From positions 310,001 through 374,000 of the forward strand of contig JAPQWV010000414.1 in NCBI GenBank assembly GCA_027422505.1: a stretch of DNA of 64,000 nucleotides. Reading direction: 5' to 3'. Both the position numbers and the translations under genes were made by a program. This DNA comes from Craterostigma plantagineum (Eukaryota; Streptophyta; Magnoliopsida; Lamiales; Linderniaceae). This document shows, in pieces, positions 1-10,262 of the stretch (positions are counted from its first letter, which is position 1; every line of letters starts with the position of its first letter). The notes beneath the pieces were generated by a model. That model searched no databases. It was not told the DNA's origin and was given only the letters and a program-made list of their open reading frames with translations.

Positions 1-1151
1 GAGCATCGAGCACCGAGCCCGTGGCCGTGGCCGTGGCCATGCCGTGCCAAAGTGCGCAATTGGCGCTTTGAGGCGCGCACTTTGCACTTCGCACGCCGCA
101 TCGGAGCGAGGAGCATGAGGAGCTTAAATTTTTCCTCCTGTGAGCGGTGACGGCGACGCCAGTGAAATGGCAGTTGAGGTGAAGATGAGGTGGCGCTGCG
201 TAAGCGCTGATTGGGCAGCCTAGTTGAGGTGGCATGATCCATTGGATCAATGGGCCGCAGTGGGCTGTTGGGCTGTCCGGCCCAACACAAGGTGCTGTCG
301 GTCGGCCCAACAAGAGGTATCGATCGAGCCGCCGGTGGGTCAGGTTGGAGTTCGGGCCGCCGTCGGTGGGACATGCCGACGCTGTCGGCCCGAGAATCGG
401 GTCTGTCGCGGACCGTCAAATTGACCGACAGTCCAATAGTTGCGAAATGTTGCAATCTAGTCCCTAAAAATTACAGAAGCAGTCCAGTAAATTCTAGAAT
501 TTGCGATTAAGTCCCTGCGGGAAAAAATCAATAAATAGACCCCAAATGAGTTGGAAATTTCATTCACTTTCAACCTACAGAAATCGCATTATTCACTCCC
601 ATACTCCCCAAAATCCCGAAGCAAGAAAAAATCTAATTTCCAGTACGATTCACCGGAAAACTCTAGTTGTTGTGCTGCGATTATGAGTTAAGTAAATATT
701 GTTGTATCTTGAGGACGATCGCTGCTAACCGAAAGCACTGATATCGGGGCGATTTCGTCTTACGGACTGTGTGTCTAACACACGCCTCGATTGTGTTTAG
801 ATCGTCCAAAGTCATGTTCAGCAGACTGTGGAACAAGCTGTTCATCCTCATGTGCTTACTCGTAGTTGTTCTCGCAGTGTTCATGTACTGGGTCCTCACG
901 CACTGCATCTGCGTTTGAAGACTGTCAAAGTTTCATTCTAGAAACTTTCATCAGATCTGCTACAAGGGATCGCACGACAATCACTGCAGGAGATAACACT
1001 CCATCTTCTGACTATCTATCGTCGAAGTTCTATCTACTACCGAATTTTCATTTGCCACCAACCAGACGCAATCGAAGAAACAACACTACTAAATACGTAA
1101 CATATATATACTTGAAACGAAAGATCATACAATTATTATCTTGATAGTTTA
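1..1151. other. Intergenic, no supported gene
   Basis: No convincing gene. The first 400 bases are GC-rich and low in complexity. Around 430-560 the phrasing (rounds of 'agtccctaaa', 'taagtccctg', 'aaatagacccc') resembles decayed plant LTR-retrotransposon sequence, but no terminus, primer site or coding motif could be fixed. The short open frames here show no recognisable domain. Confidence 0.5.
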
Positions 1152-1159
1152 TATATACT

Positions 1160-1509
1160 ATTAGAACTCCCAAACGGGCCTGCCCCACCCCGTCCCGCCA
1201 AAGTGGCGGGGCGGGCTTTAGATTTAGGCCCTCCAGGGAGCGGGCCTGGACGGGTAGGCCCGCCAAAAAATAAAAAACTATATTTAATTATATTTATTTA
1301 TAAATTATTTGAGATGTTTTGAGCTATGATTTATACTTTAGTAACATAAATAAATTAATATTAAAAAGTTGATTAATTAGATATATTTTCCAATGTGAAT
1401 TCTTTATCCTTTTTCAATTTTTTTTATCATTTTTTCTTTTTTTTTAGAATTTTTTTCTTATTTCTATTTTTTTAAACTGGCACGGGCCCGTTTTGACAGA
1501 ACTAAATAG
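1160..1509. mobile_element. hAT-like non-autonomous element A
   Basis: A 350-bp segment has GC-rich inverted tips (about 1167-1260 and 1480-1500, both carrying AAACGGGCC-type sequence) around an AT-rich centre. The tips match each other in inverted orientation with small indels. It lies between two copies of TATATACT at 1152-1159 and 1510-1517, an 8-bp duplication as expected for hAT transposition. It has no coding capacity. Plant hAT MITEs commonly end in such TGTCAAA-CGGGC tips. The boundary is by eye in AT-rich sequence, so it may move by a few bases. Confidence 0.55.
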
Positions 1510-1517
1510 TATATACT

Positions 1518-2650
1518 AAACCTGTCAAAACGGGCCGAGCCCGTCGGGTTGGCCCACCCCGTCACAGGTGGGCTTAACATTAAAAACAGCTTGATTTGGA
1601 ATAATGCATTGGTTGGGATACAAATATGGGACCTACCATCGAAAGCTGACATGCTTTGGGTGCATCGGGTGAGTGGAACACACCTCAAGGAATCATAATT
1701 TTGGGACCACAATCCACCTTTGGATTGTTGTTGGTTCTGGAGAAAGCTTAATCGCATTAAAAGTTTATTCATAGATGGGTATAGACTTAGAAGGTGGGAA
1801 CCTTCGAACAATGGAGTATATAGTGTGAATTCAGGGTATTTGTGGTTGAAAAGGGAGCGCCAAAGTTGGAGTTTCAGCACTGTGGTCTGGAATAGATTGA
1901 ACATACATAAACATAGTATTATTTCGGCTATGGAAGAAATTGCTAACCTTTGAGAGGCTGAGACTGTGGAAGATAACAGTTCTCAACCCTCTCTGCAGAC
2001 TATGTTGTGGTGTGGAGGAATCTATAGATCATTTATTTTTTTGCTTGCCCCTTTAGAAAACAAGTTGTATTAAAGATTGTTGTTTGGGTACAGATCGATC
2101 CTGACCCTCTCTTTCTGGCGAATCGGAGCTGTTGGCTTCAGAAATTATCTCGCAAGAAGTGCACCAGGTATAAATTCAAGTTGCTGTATTGTTGGGATCA
2201 TTTACCATATATGGAGGGAAAGAAATCGAAGAGGTCACTCGGATGGAAATGAAGCATCGAATCCCTTTGCCGTCGCTAGGGCAGTTTACAGACAGGGATA
2301 TGAGATGGAGATTCCCGCACTTCTGCAAGAGATTTAAATCGAACAGGGACAAGCAATTTTTGGAGCATCTGTGTCAAAATGGGATTGAGTGATCTAGCTC
2401 TTAACAAATGTTTGGTCATGGAAATCGATAGCTGATGTAGGTAGTTATGGGTGCATGTGACATTGTAAAAATGATGCTTGGGTTGGGTAATGAATTTCCT
2501 TACCAAGAAAACAAAAACAAAATATTTATAGTAATTATTGTAATGATTTAGTTATGAACTTATATAATTCATAATTGATTTATGAATTTCCTATTAGCGG
2601 GTTGGCTGGCGGGGCTAGGCAGGGCGGGGCGGCCCGTTTGACAGTTGTAC
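1518..2650. mobile_element. hAT-like element B carrying a LINE fragment
   Basis: The tips CTGTCAAAACGGGCC (from 1522) and GGCCCGTTTGACAG (to about 2644) are inverted matches and continue into GC-rich subterminal DNA (1530-1565; 2597-2640). It is bounded by TATATACT at 1510-1517 and 2651-2658, so it shares its left target copy with element A. There is no hAT transposase. The interior is mostly a decayed LINE 3' part, either captured by the element or inserted into it later. Confidence 0.6.
1590..2520 (+). pseudogene. 5'-truncated LINE remnant (RT zinc-binding region and tail)
   Basis: Broken plus-strand frames carry features typical of the C-terminal part of plant L1-type ORF2: a G-V-Y-S-V-x-S-G-Y-L-W stretch near 1813-1845, a CCGVEESIDHLFF zinc-binding (zf-RVT) motif near 2003-2042, and IYHIWRERNRR near 2200-2230. 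Frame changes and stops interrupt them. An A-rich tail (AAAACAAAAACAAAA) at about 2508-2523 fits a LINE 3' end. No target-site duplication was resolved. It is not the same family copy as the intact-looking LINE further right. Confidence 0.6.
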
Positions 2651-2866
2651 TATATACTATCTTATAATCAAGCCCACGAAAGAAGAGCCTGCGACTTTTG
2701 AGTCTTAATCCATTAATACCTTCCATATACGAGAAAAATAAATCGGCAGAAATTATTGGACATTGCATGTATGTCCGATATTTATATTGAAATTCGAATC
2801 TTTATTGATTACCTCAACTTCCTCAGATTGATGGCATATTTGCAGAGCTGACATGCATTACATGTT

Positions 2867-3651
2867 TGAAGGGGGTCCCGTACAAAATGGATGTAAAAAC
2901 ACTAAGTTGTAAACTGATGTTGGACGTGATGTTGGACTAACACTCACACTCACTTAGAAACGCACAACGGAAATGATAGAAACTTAGTGATAAAACCGAA
3001 ACGAACACGAAGTCAAATAACTTGCTGCGTACCTCAAGAGGCAAAAATCCACTATAAAGATGGATTACAAACTATCAAAAAGGATAGTCAAAAACTACGT
3101 CTAGCACAACCTACGAACCAAATGATTCAGCAAACTAAAAGATCTCTCGACCTTTTTTTTAAAAGCTAGACTAAACAGAAAAACTCCCTTAAAGAATAAA
3201 CTCGTTCGATCTTGCTCTTTCTCGCTCGTTGTAAGTTCGTCTCTACAAACGGTTAAGTGAAGTCCCTTTTATATGTCTTCGACTTTGGGGCGACTTCACA
3301 AACGACTTGGCAACTGCCCATAACGTCCACTAAGTGATTTAAGTCCGTTAGTGACGGTTGGGACTCGACTTGGTCAGCTCCAAGCACTCGGTCTTCACTT
3401 GCTCACCAAGCTCCCTATTTTTAGCATACTCCACTCCTATTTTTGCTCTAGCTCATCCACACTTCTTCCACGCAGTTTGATCCATTCCCTTCCTTGAATA
3501 TGTCCTGCACAATACTAGAAAAATGTCACGTCATTAATAAAATAGGTTTTGGGCATGAAAGATAAAACTGAGAAAGGGAACATTCTCGGCCAACAAATGT
3601 TGACTAGAATGTTACCCCAACATTGCCAATGCTGAATGCTCAACATTAACA
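2867..3651 (-). repeat. 3' LTR of the first Sirevirus-like element
   Basis: Matches 24478-25292 in the same orientation, with about 25 substitutions and several indels counted by eye. It begins TGAAGGGGGTCCC and ends CATTAACA on the plus strand. It contains the paired ATGTTGGAC motifs (about 2916-2940) and the CAACATT-rich end also seen in the other LTR. Confidence 0.85.
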
Positions 3652-3665
3652 ATCTCCCCCTTTTT
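3652..3665 (-). promoter_or_regulatory. Polypurine tract of the first Sirevirus-like element
   Basis: On the minus strand AAAAAGGGGGAGAT lies directly before the 3' LTR, the expected plus-strand priming site. This fixes both the LTR edge and the element orientation. Confidence 0.8.
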
Positions 3666-3937
3666 ATCTTTCTTCCCAAAACCAAAGCAGAAGCTACTCA
3701 TTGAGAAACTCCCCCTGAAGACCAGATCTACTCACCACAAAACATCCAAAAAATGGTTAGAGTTAGACTAAAGCGGAATAGCACAAACTATTCAAAGTAC
3801 TAAACAAAATAGTACACGCCTTAGAGGTCCTGAAAAGAAACATCTGCAAAACAAAAGACATGGTCCAAAAGAAACAACCGCACAGAATAAAAAGATAGCA
3901 TGCACATAAAAAACGCATGCACAAAGACAATCGGAGT

Positions 3938-6031
3938 CTAAATGTTTAGACTATCGATCGACTCCTCCGGCTCTTCAGCTCTAGCTTCAGCTCTTTCTCC
4001 TTCTCGATCTTCAGCCTCGTTCTGCCCTTGATCAGCTCCCTAAATCTGCAGCTCCAGTCTGATCGGCCTGAGTTCCTTGTCCACTTGTCCTAGCTCCTTC
4101 CCTTGTTACTTCTGCTGCTCTATCTCCCCCTTTTTGGGAAGAAAGCATCTCCTTTAAAGTCGCAAGCTGAGACGTCAGAAGGGCAATAGTGTCCTCGAGA
4201 CATTTGATTTGGTGCTATGTGGTGGCTGGAGGCGTTGATGTCGAGGCAACATTTCGCTCAACTTCCGCAGCAGGGGCTCTCCAAGGCAAATCTATCACTT
4301 TATTTTGGCCAGCGAGATGCATGTTTGAGACAGCATAAGGCACCTTGATAGTGACAACTTGGTTCTTTCTTGACGGCTTGAATCCTCCTCGCCGAAGCAT
4401 CCCATAGATAAGAGATGGAAAAGGAAGAATTCCTTTCCCAATTTTTCCACCCTCCTTAGCTAGCTGTTCCAAAACCAGCTCACCAAAATTCAAGGGCAAA
4501 TTTTTCCCGAGTGCATAAAGAATATGCGCCATATTCTCTGTCACTCGAGATTCATTCGCCGTAGGCCACCAATTGAAAATCACCACTTTGAACAAAACTG
4601 AATATAGCGAAGTCAAGAAACTGATGGAAACATTTCCATCCCATTCACGGATTCTACCCCCCCGTGATAAACTCCACTACAGCATCATTATCGTACGTCT
4701 GCCCCATTTCCACATTAGGCGTCCCCATAAACTCATTGATATCCCTAGCCGAAAAACTATACAATCTACCCCGACAGAACACTTTCCCATATTTCCTAGA
4801 ACTAGGATCATTAACAGAAGGGGTAAGGTTTGAGTATACCTCACGGACCACTGTGTCACAGTAGGTCCCAAACTCGGTTACGGTCTTGTGAAAGCTGCGA
4901 GACTCCAGAAACTCCATCAGCCCAAATCGTCGAAAACTGACCACGTCCACGGTTCTTTCAATGCGTATCAACCTGTACCTGAAATGTGGCCACAGTTCTT
5001 CATTGGATTGGGCATAGGACCTCCTCCTTGGCAGCGGCGTGTCCCAATCTGAGCACGATGTTGGGTCAACATCCTCCTCAACATCGTCGCATTCGCTGGG
5101 AATTGGAGACAAAGCTTGGCTGCTGGCTGTTGGCTGAGTTGCCCCATGTCGTCGAGATCCCTTGGAGGGTCTGTCCTCAGTCTCCATCGGTCTTTTCTCG
5201 GCCTTTTTCACCAACCTACTCTTCATGGAGTGTAGGGTCTCCGTTAGTTCATTCTCTTCTTCACTGCCCTGACCTCCTGAAGCATTTTCTGGTTCGGTGG
5301 TTGGTGAGGTCTGTTCTCCCCCTGGGTTCACCATCTCTTCATCCATTCGAGAGTAAGGTGGTAGTGTCAATTATTCCATCTGTGGAGGAGCTTGAAGGAT
5401 AGGATGACTGAACAATAGGTTCTTGAATGGGGTCTTGAGGCTGTGCCATAGTAGCACTAGTTTCCCACTGAACATGAGCTTCGGAGGTAACTGGAGTGGG
5501 ATCGGCCTTTGATGATTCTCCAGAGGATGAACTGGAAAGATGAATGGGCTTGTCAGCGGTTGATTTCGGCCCTTTAGAGACTTGGGACTGTCGAATCCTG
5601 TTGCTTCGACGCTTCTTGGGAGCCGAAACAGGAACCACAGTAGATGGTTCAGCCTTGCGCTTCTTGGAGGCATTCTTCTTCTTTTTCTTCGCCACTTTTG
5701 GTGTGCTCACAGGTGATGTGGTGGCCGGAATTTCAGCAGAAACAGGGTCTCCCTCTGGTGTAGGGTTTGGTGCACTTGGCGCCGTGGATTCTGTCCTATA
5801 TGTCGGCAGAGGTGAGCTTGATGACTGAATTGCAGTGTTAGCTGCCCCTCCGACCAGTTGAGTCTGCACCGGACGTTGTCTATCACGGGTCTGGCAGAGG
5901 ATATTGAGCGGAATATGATCGATGTCTTCGATTGGTGCTGGAAGGATCTGAATAGGGGGCACATCGTACACTGTCTCGCTTGATGTTGGGCTGACATTCT
6001 GCTTTTCTGCATGACTGGGTGAGTTCGACAT
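3938..6031 (-). pseudogene. Envelope-like ORF of the first Sirevirus-like element
   Basis: It lies between pol and the 3' LTR, the place of the SIRE1-type envelope-like ORF; its function is not established. The likely start is the ATG at 6031. The N-terminal half is Ser/Pro/Thr-rich with a basic run (KKKKKNASKKRK, about 5650-5690). The middle (about 4540-5000) is folded-looking and similar in kind to plant transposon-associated domains next to such elements. Beyond an in-frame TAG at 4215-4217 the same frame stays coiled-coil-like, and an acidic tail ends near 3938 after a further shift. Frameshifts lie near 5355 and in a seven-G run near 4660. No clear signal peptide or membrane segment was seen, so 'envelope' is positional only. 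Confidence 0.65.
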
Positions 6032-6889
6032 ATCGAAAGAGAAATCGAGCAATACAGAGAAAAAAATCGGGATTTTGTACAGAGAAACAAGGAGAAGTTT
6101 TAGAGAGATGAAGTCGATTTCAAGTACTAGGGTTTGTGAAAAGTAAAGTTCATCAATCAAATCACGTCATACAAATTGGCTTCAACGGTTACACAATAAA
6201 AACACCCACTTCAGTAGTTTTAGCTAATCATGGTGTTAATGGTCTAGAAAATAACCGTTGATTACTAGAAGAAAATCACATATATTGGATAAGACCAAAC
6301 TAAGTCATGATTTTTCAAACATGAAACTAATAATAGTATATTTTTCAAAACAATCATGCGAGCATGTAGGAGCGAATTCAGGACTAAGTCATGCGTGCAA
6401 ATAAGAGCAGTTCAGACCGCCGTTCTACCAAAAAGACAACTAAGTCCAAAGTTAAGGTAGAATCAAGAAATACTAACCGTTTGAGCGACGTTGATGATCA
6501 CTTGAGACAAATGTAACAAGCTGTTCTTCGAGTTTTCTAATGCAATTCTGAGAGATTTCTAAACATAGACACGAAAGACTAACAATTGCAGTACTAAAGA
6601 CAGACACAAATAAAGACGAAAGCACAAAATGTAGCAATATCAAACTGATAGTCACACATGTTGCCCTAACATTTGACTCAACATTCTAATTCCGTAATCA
6701 TAGACTTTTCTGCTTAATCCTTCTCAAAACCAGTTCCCTTTATTTCTACCCTTTCACCTCATATATCAAACCGAATTTATGCACTGCCCTTCTACCCTCA
6801 GCCTCAAGGTTCGACTTTTTGTCGTATAGTATACATCGTCACCGCAAATGCCGTGTACCTAAGGAAACTTATTACCAAATACCTATATC
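5425..6889. repeat. Left copy of the ~1,465-bp duplication flanking the LINE
   Basis: Nearly identical to 17612-19075: five substitutions and one 1-bp deletion noticed by eye. It ends exactly where LINE sequence begins (6890). It holds the start and N-terminal part of the envelope-like ORF and its upstream region. This copy is continuous with the rest of that ORF. Confidence 0.9.
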
Positions 6890-7336
6890 CTCTGTGAAGC
6901 TTGGTTCTCTGTAATGGGACTTTCTCCTTCAATGCTGAAGGCTTGGTTGCACATCGTATCAGCAATTTTCTCCTTTTAACATCATCACCATAATCATACT
7001 TCTCACTAATGGGAGATCCCTCACTTATTTCCCCACAGTCCGCAACTATATCTATACTTAAACCTGATCTAATAACATTTAATCCTACCAGTTCTATTCC
7101 CTCCAAGCTATGCCTACGCCATCCAAAGTTTTAGTGTAGTTAACTTAGCACCCATCTCGCAGTGTCTTCGTAACCATTTAATAGCCATATTAGTTCACGT
7201 AGTTATATTAACCTCTAGTGACCTTCCAACTGTTTGATAAAAGTCCTCTTAGATATAAGTCCTCAGTTTTAAACACGATAGCTAACCCCTTCTCTTCCTT
7301 CATTATAGGTGAGTTCCTGGTTCAAAAAAGAAGCAG

Positions 7337-8726
7337 ATGGAAGGTGTTCCGAGTTCTGTGTGTTCCGAAGAGCTAGTCGAGCGGCTGTCCAGATTCAAAC
7401 TCTCTATTGTAGAAGAAAATGGCATCGAACTAGAAGAAAAAGACATCACATTTAGCAATGAAGAGTGCCTCAGAAGCTTGGTGGGTAAAGTTCACGGGGC
7501 AAAGAAAGCAAACTTCTCTGGTATTAAAAGCACATTTTCTCACATCTGGCAGATAAGAGATTCTTTCACAACAAGGGAGCTAGGCCAGAATTTCTTCCAG
7601 TTTGTTTTCAAGTCTCAATCTGAGAAACTTAGGATCCTCCATGGACGTCAGTGGTCCTTTGATCAACAATACCTAATTCTTCGGGAGTGGACTCCAACAC
7701 TTAAGCTTATTGATGAGGAATTCAAGACTGTCGAACTCTGGGTTCAGGTATGGAATCTCCCTAACCAGTGGCTGTCCAATGAAGTTGGCTTCAAGATTGG
7801 GAAGATCTTCTGTCAGTGTGAGGATGTTCTAATCCCAGATACCGGCAGTAGCAAGGGAAGGCACATGAAAATTAGAGCTAGAATTGACCTCTCTAAGCCA
7901 CTGATGAGGGGGACATTTGTGAGTTTGTCCGGCAGCAAACTCTGGGTTGAGTTTAAATATGAGAATCTCCTTAACTTCTGCTTTCACTGCGGTCATATTG
8001 GACATAATGATGTGAGCTGTGAGAGGAGAAGACGGGATAGGCTTAACAAGGAGTTAAGCTGTGACCAATATGGTGAATGGTTGAGAGCAGAGGGCAATCA
8101 AAATAGGTTCCGAATCTTTTCCACAGTTGGAAAACAGAAGTCTAGTGAAGAGGGGGTAAAGGAAATGGGGAAGGATGGGGGATTGGGAAAAAAGGAAGGG
8201 GATAATGAGATTGCTGTTATATCCGGAGATAAACACAAGGCGAGGGAACCGGGCAATACAAAGCTGATGGAGGAGAACAACGATAAAGTGATAGGTTTGG
8301 GACAAGCAACTACTCCAATCATTAACAATTCAGTTGAATTTGCTCCATGGAGATGGAGGTGGTATCCGGATCTTTCCATGAGACCAAAGGCCCTGGGGGG
8401 GAGACCTACCAAAGTCTGATTTGGCTGTCAATTGGCAGCCCTTTAAAGACCTCTCTAATGTCATTGCGTCAGATGGGAAAGGTTACATAAGAAGACAGAA
8501 AAGGTTAAATCAAAGCAAGAAGAGACCTAACTTAATGATCAGTGACATGGAAATAACTAATGGGATAAATGTGGGTGGCAAAAGGGCCCTAGAGGAGGAT
8601 CCTAGAATCATTGAACAGAAGACCAGCCCTTGTAAAAAGAAATTGAAATCTAGTACAAGCATAATGAACGAGGAAATGGAAAAGGTGGGGGTAGCCAGCC
8701 TTGAGTGGCCCCATGGTGTACAATGA
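7337..8726 (+). pseudogene. LINE ORF1: DUF4283 / CCHC zinc-knuckle protein (frameshifted)
   Basis: Gag-like RNA-binding protein of plant L1 LINEs. The first 360 codons include a DUF4283-type region (residues about 60-170, with LREWTPTLKLIDEEFKTVELWVQV-like composition) and a zf-CCHC_4 knuckle, C-F-H-C-G-H-I-G-H-N-D-V-S-C, at about 7978-8020. The frame stops at 8417-8419 just after a seven-G run at 8395-8401. The next frame (8421-8726) continues with a Lys-rich tail and ends HGVQ, so one G was probably gained or lost. Its TGA overlaps the ORF2 ATG (ATGA at 8723-8726). Confidence 0.85.
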
Positions 8727-9987
8727 GAGTTTGTGTGTGGAACTGTAGAGGTTTGGGAGGACCCTCTACAGTTTCCCAACTAAAGGAGTCGATGAGATTC
8801 CACCACCCTGAAATAATTTTTATTAGTGAAACCAAACAAAAAAAGTCATTCATTGGCACTGTATGCAAGAATCTGAAACTAAGAGAGAGATGGTATTGTG
8901 TGGACCCGATGGGCAGAAGTGGCGGGCTGTGGGTTGGTTGGTCTGAGGATGTTGTCATTAAACAAATTATTGGGTCTAGTTTCTGCCTGGAAATTAACTG
9001 TGAGAGCAGAAAGGAGCAGCTCAACTTTTGGGCAGTTTTTGTCTATCTTAGCACTGATACGCAACAGAGGAGAACACAATTTGAATATCTGACACAAGCT
9101 AAGCATAAATGGGGACAGATGTGGTTCCTTGGGGGAGACTTCAATGAGATCAGAAATAATGAAGAGAAGGAGGGAGGTAAAAGCAGAACAGCTGGGAGTT
9201 TTACAACTTTCAACACCTTTATTGATGGTATGGGAATGATGGAGCTGCCATTTACTGGGTATAGATTCACATGGGCAAACAATCGGAGTGGAGAAGGATT
9301 TGTGGAAGAAAGGATTGACAGGATGTTTGTTTCACCTCATTGGTTCTCTAAATTTCCGGGTTCTATGGTTTGCCATGAAGAAAAGTTCTCATCAGATCAC
9401 TGTATGCTGACTTTTATATCAGATCCTAAGGTGGAAAAGGCGAAGAAAAGGTTCCAATTTGATAAGAGATGGCTAGTCCAACCCGGAGTTAATGAAGTAG
9501 TTGTACAAGCATGTAAAACTAACCAGGCTGGGACACCACTCTTTCAACTGATGATGAAGATTAGGAATTGCAGAATGAGTCTCTTGACGTGGAGCTCTGG
9601 ACTTAAGAATAATAGTGCTACTCGAATTAAGAACCTCAAGAATGAAATGAGTACGCTCATGAGAGATAAGGGAGATAGGGATTGGGGCCGTTGGCAACAA
9701 CTTAAGCTCAGCCTCCATCAAGCGTATGGAGAGGAAGAGATGTACTGGAGTCAGAAAGCCCGGATCCAATGGCTTAAGGAAGGTGACAAGAACACCAAAT
9801 TCTTTCACGCAACAACTACCCAAAGAAGAGCCATTAATTCTATCTCCAACCTCATTAACAACGGAGGACTCCCATGTGAAGGAAGAGAAGAAATTGAAAA
9901 GGTGGTAACCGAGTACTATAGGCAGCTGTTCACTTGTTTTTCTCTCTCAGAACACACAGAAATTCTTCAAGGAATGCCTTCGTCCAT

Positions 9988-10230
9988 TGTTAGGAAATAA
10001 TCCTTGTGATCCCATTTTCCTTTATTAGATTAGAAAAAGATTAGATTAGGATATGATTGCATTATCTTTTCCTTATTAGCGTAGGCTAAATTAGTCGCCT
10101 GATTGTAGGCATTTATTAGTTTCCATGTAAACTTCTATTTAAGCAGTACAGAGGCTACAGAAACCGTAGTCGATTCAGTTTCACAAAACAAGACCGTGTT
10201 CACTGTGTTCGCGTGAGTTTATTTCCAACA
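9988..10230 (+). repeat. 5' LTR of the GC-rich copia element
   Basis: TGTTAGGAAATAATCC...TTTCCAACA. It is AT-rich, unlike the interior. A TATA-like CTATTTAAG lies near 10136. The T/C difference from the other LTR is in the opening 30 bases (GATCCC versus GATTCC). Confidence 0.95.
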
Positions 10231-10262
10231 ACTGGTATCAGAGCGAGTTTCATCCAGGGACC

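Noticed and set aside
3938..6031. Calling the extra Sirevirus ORF a true viral envelope gene
   Set aside because: No signal peptide, fusion peptide or membrane anchor is visible; the name reflects position only.
10233..10245. TGGTATCAGAGC stretches as tRNA gene fragments
   Set aside because: They sit immediately inside LTRs and are retrotransposon primer-binding sites; no cloverleaf surrounds them (same for 24462-24474 and 43118-43129).
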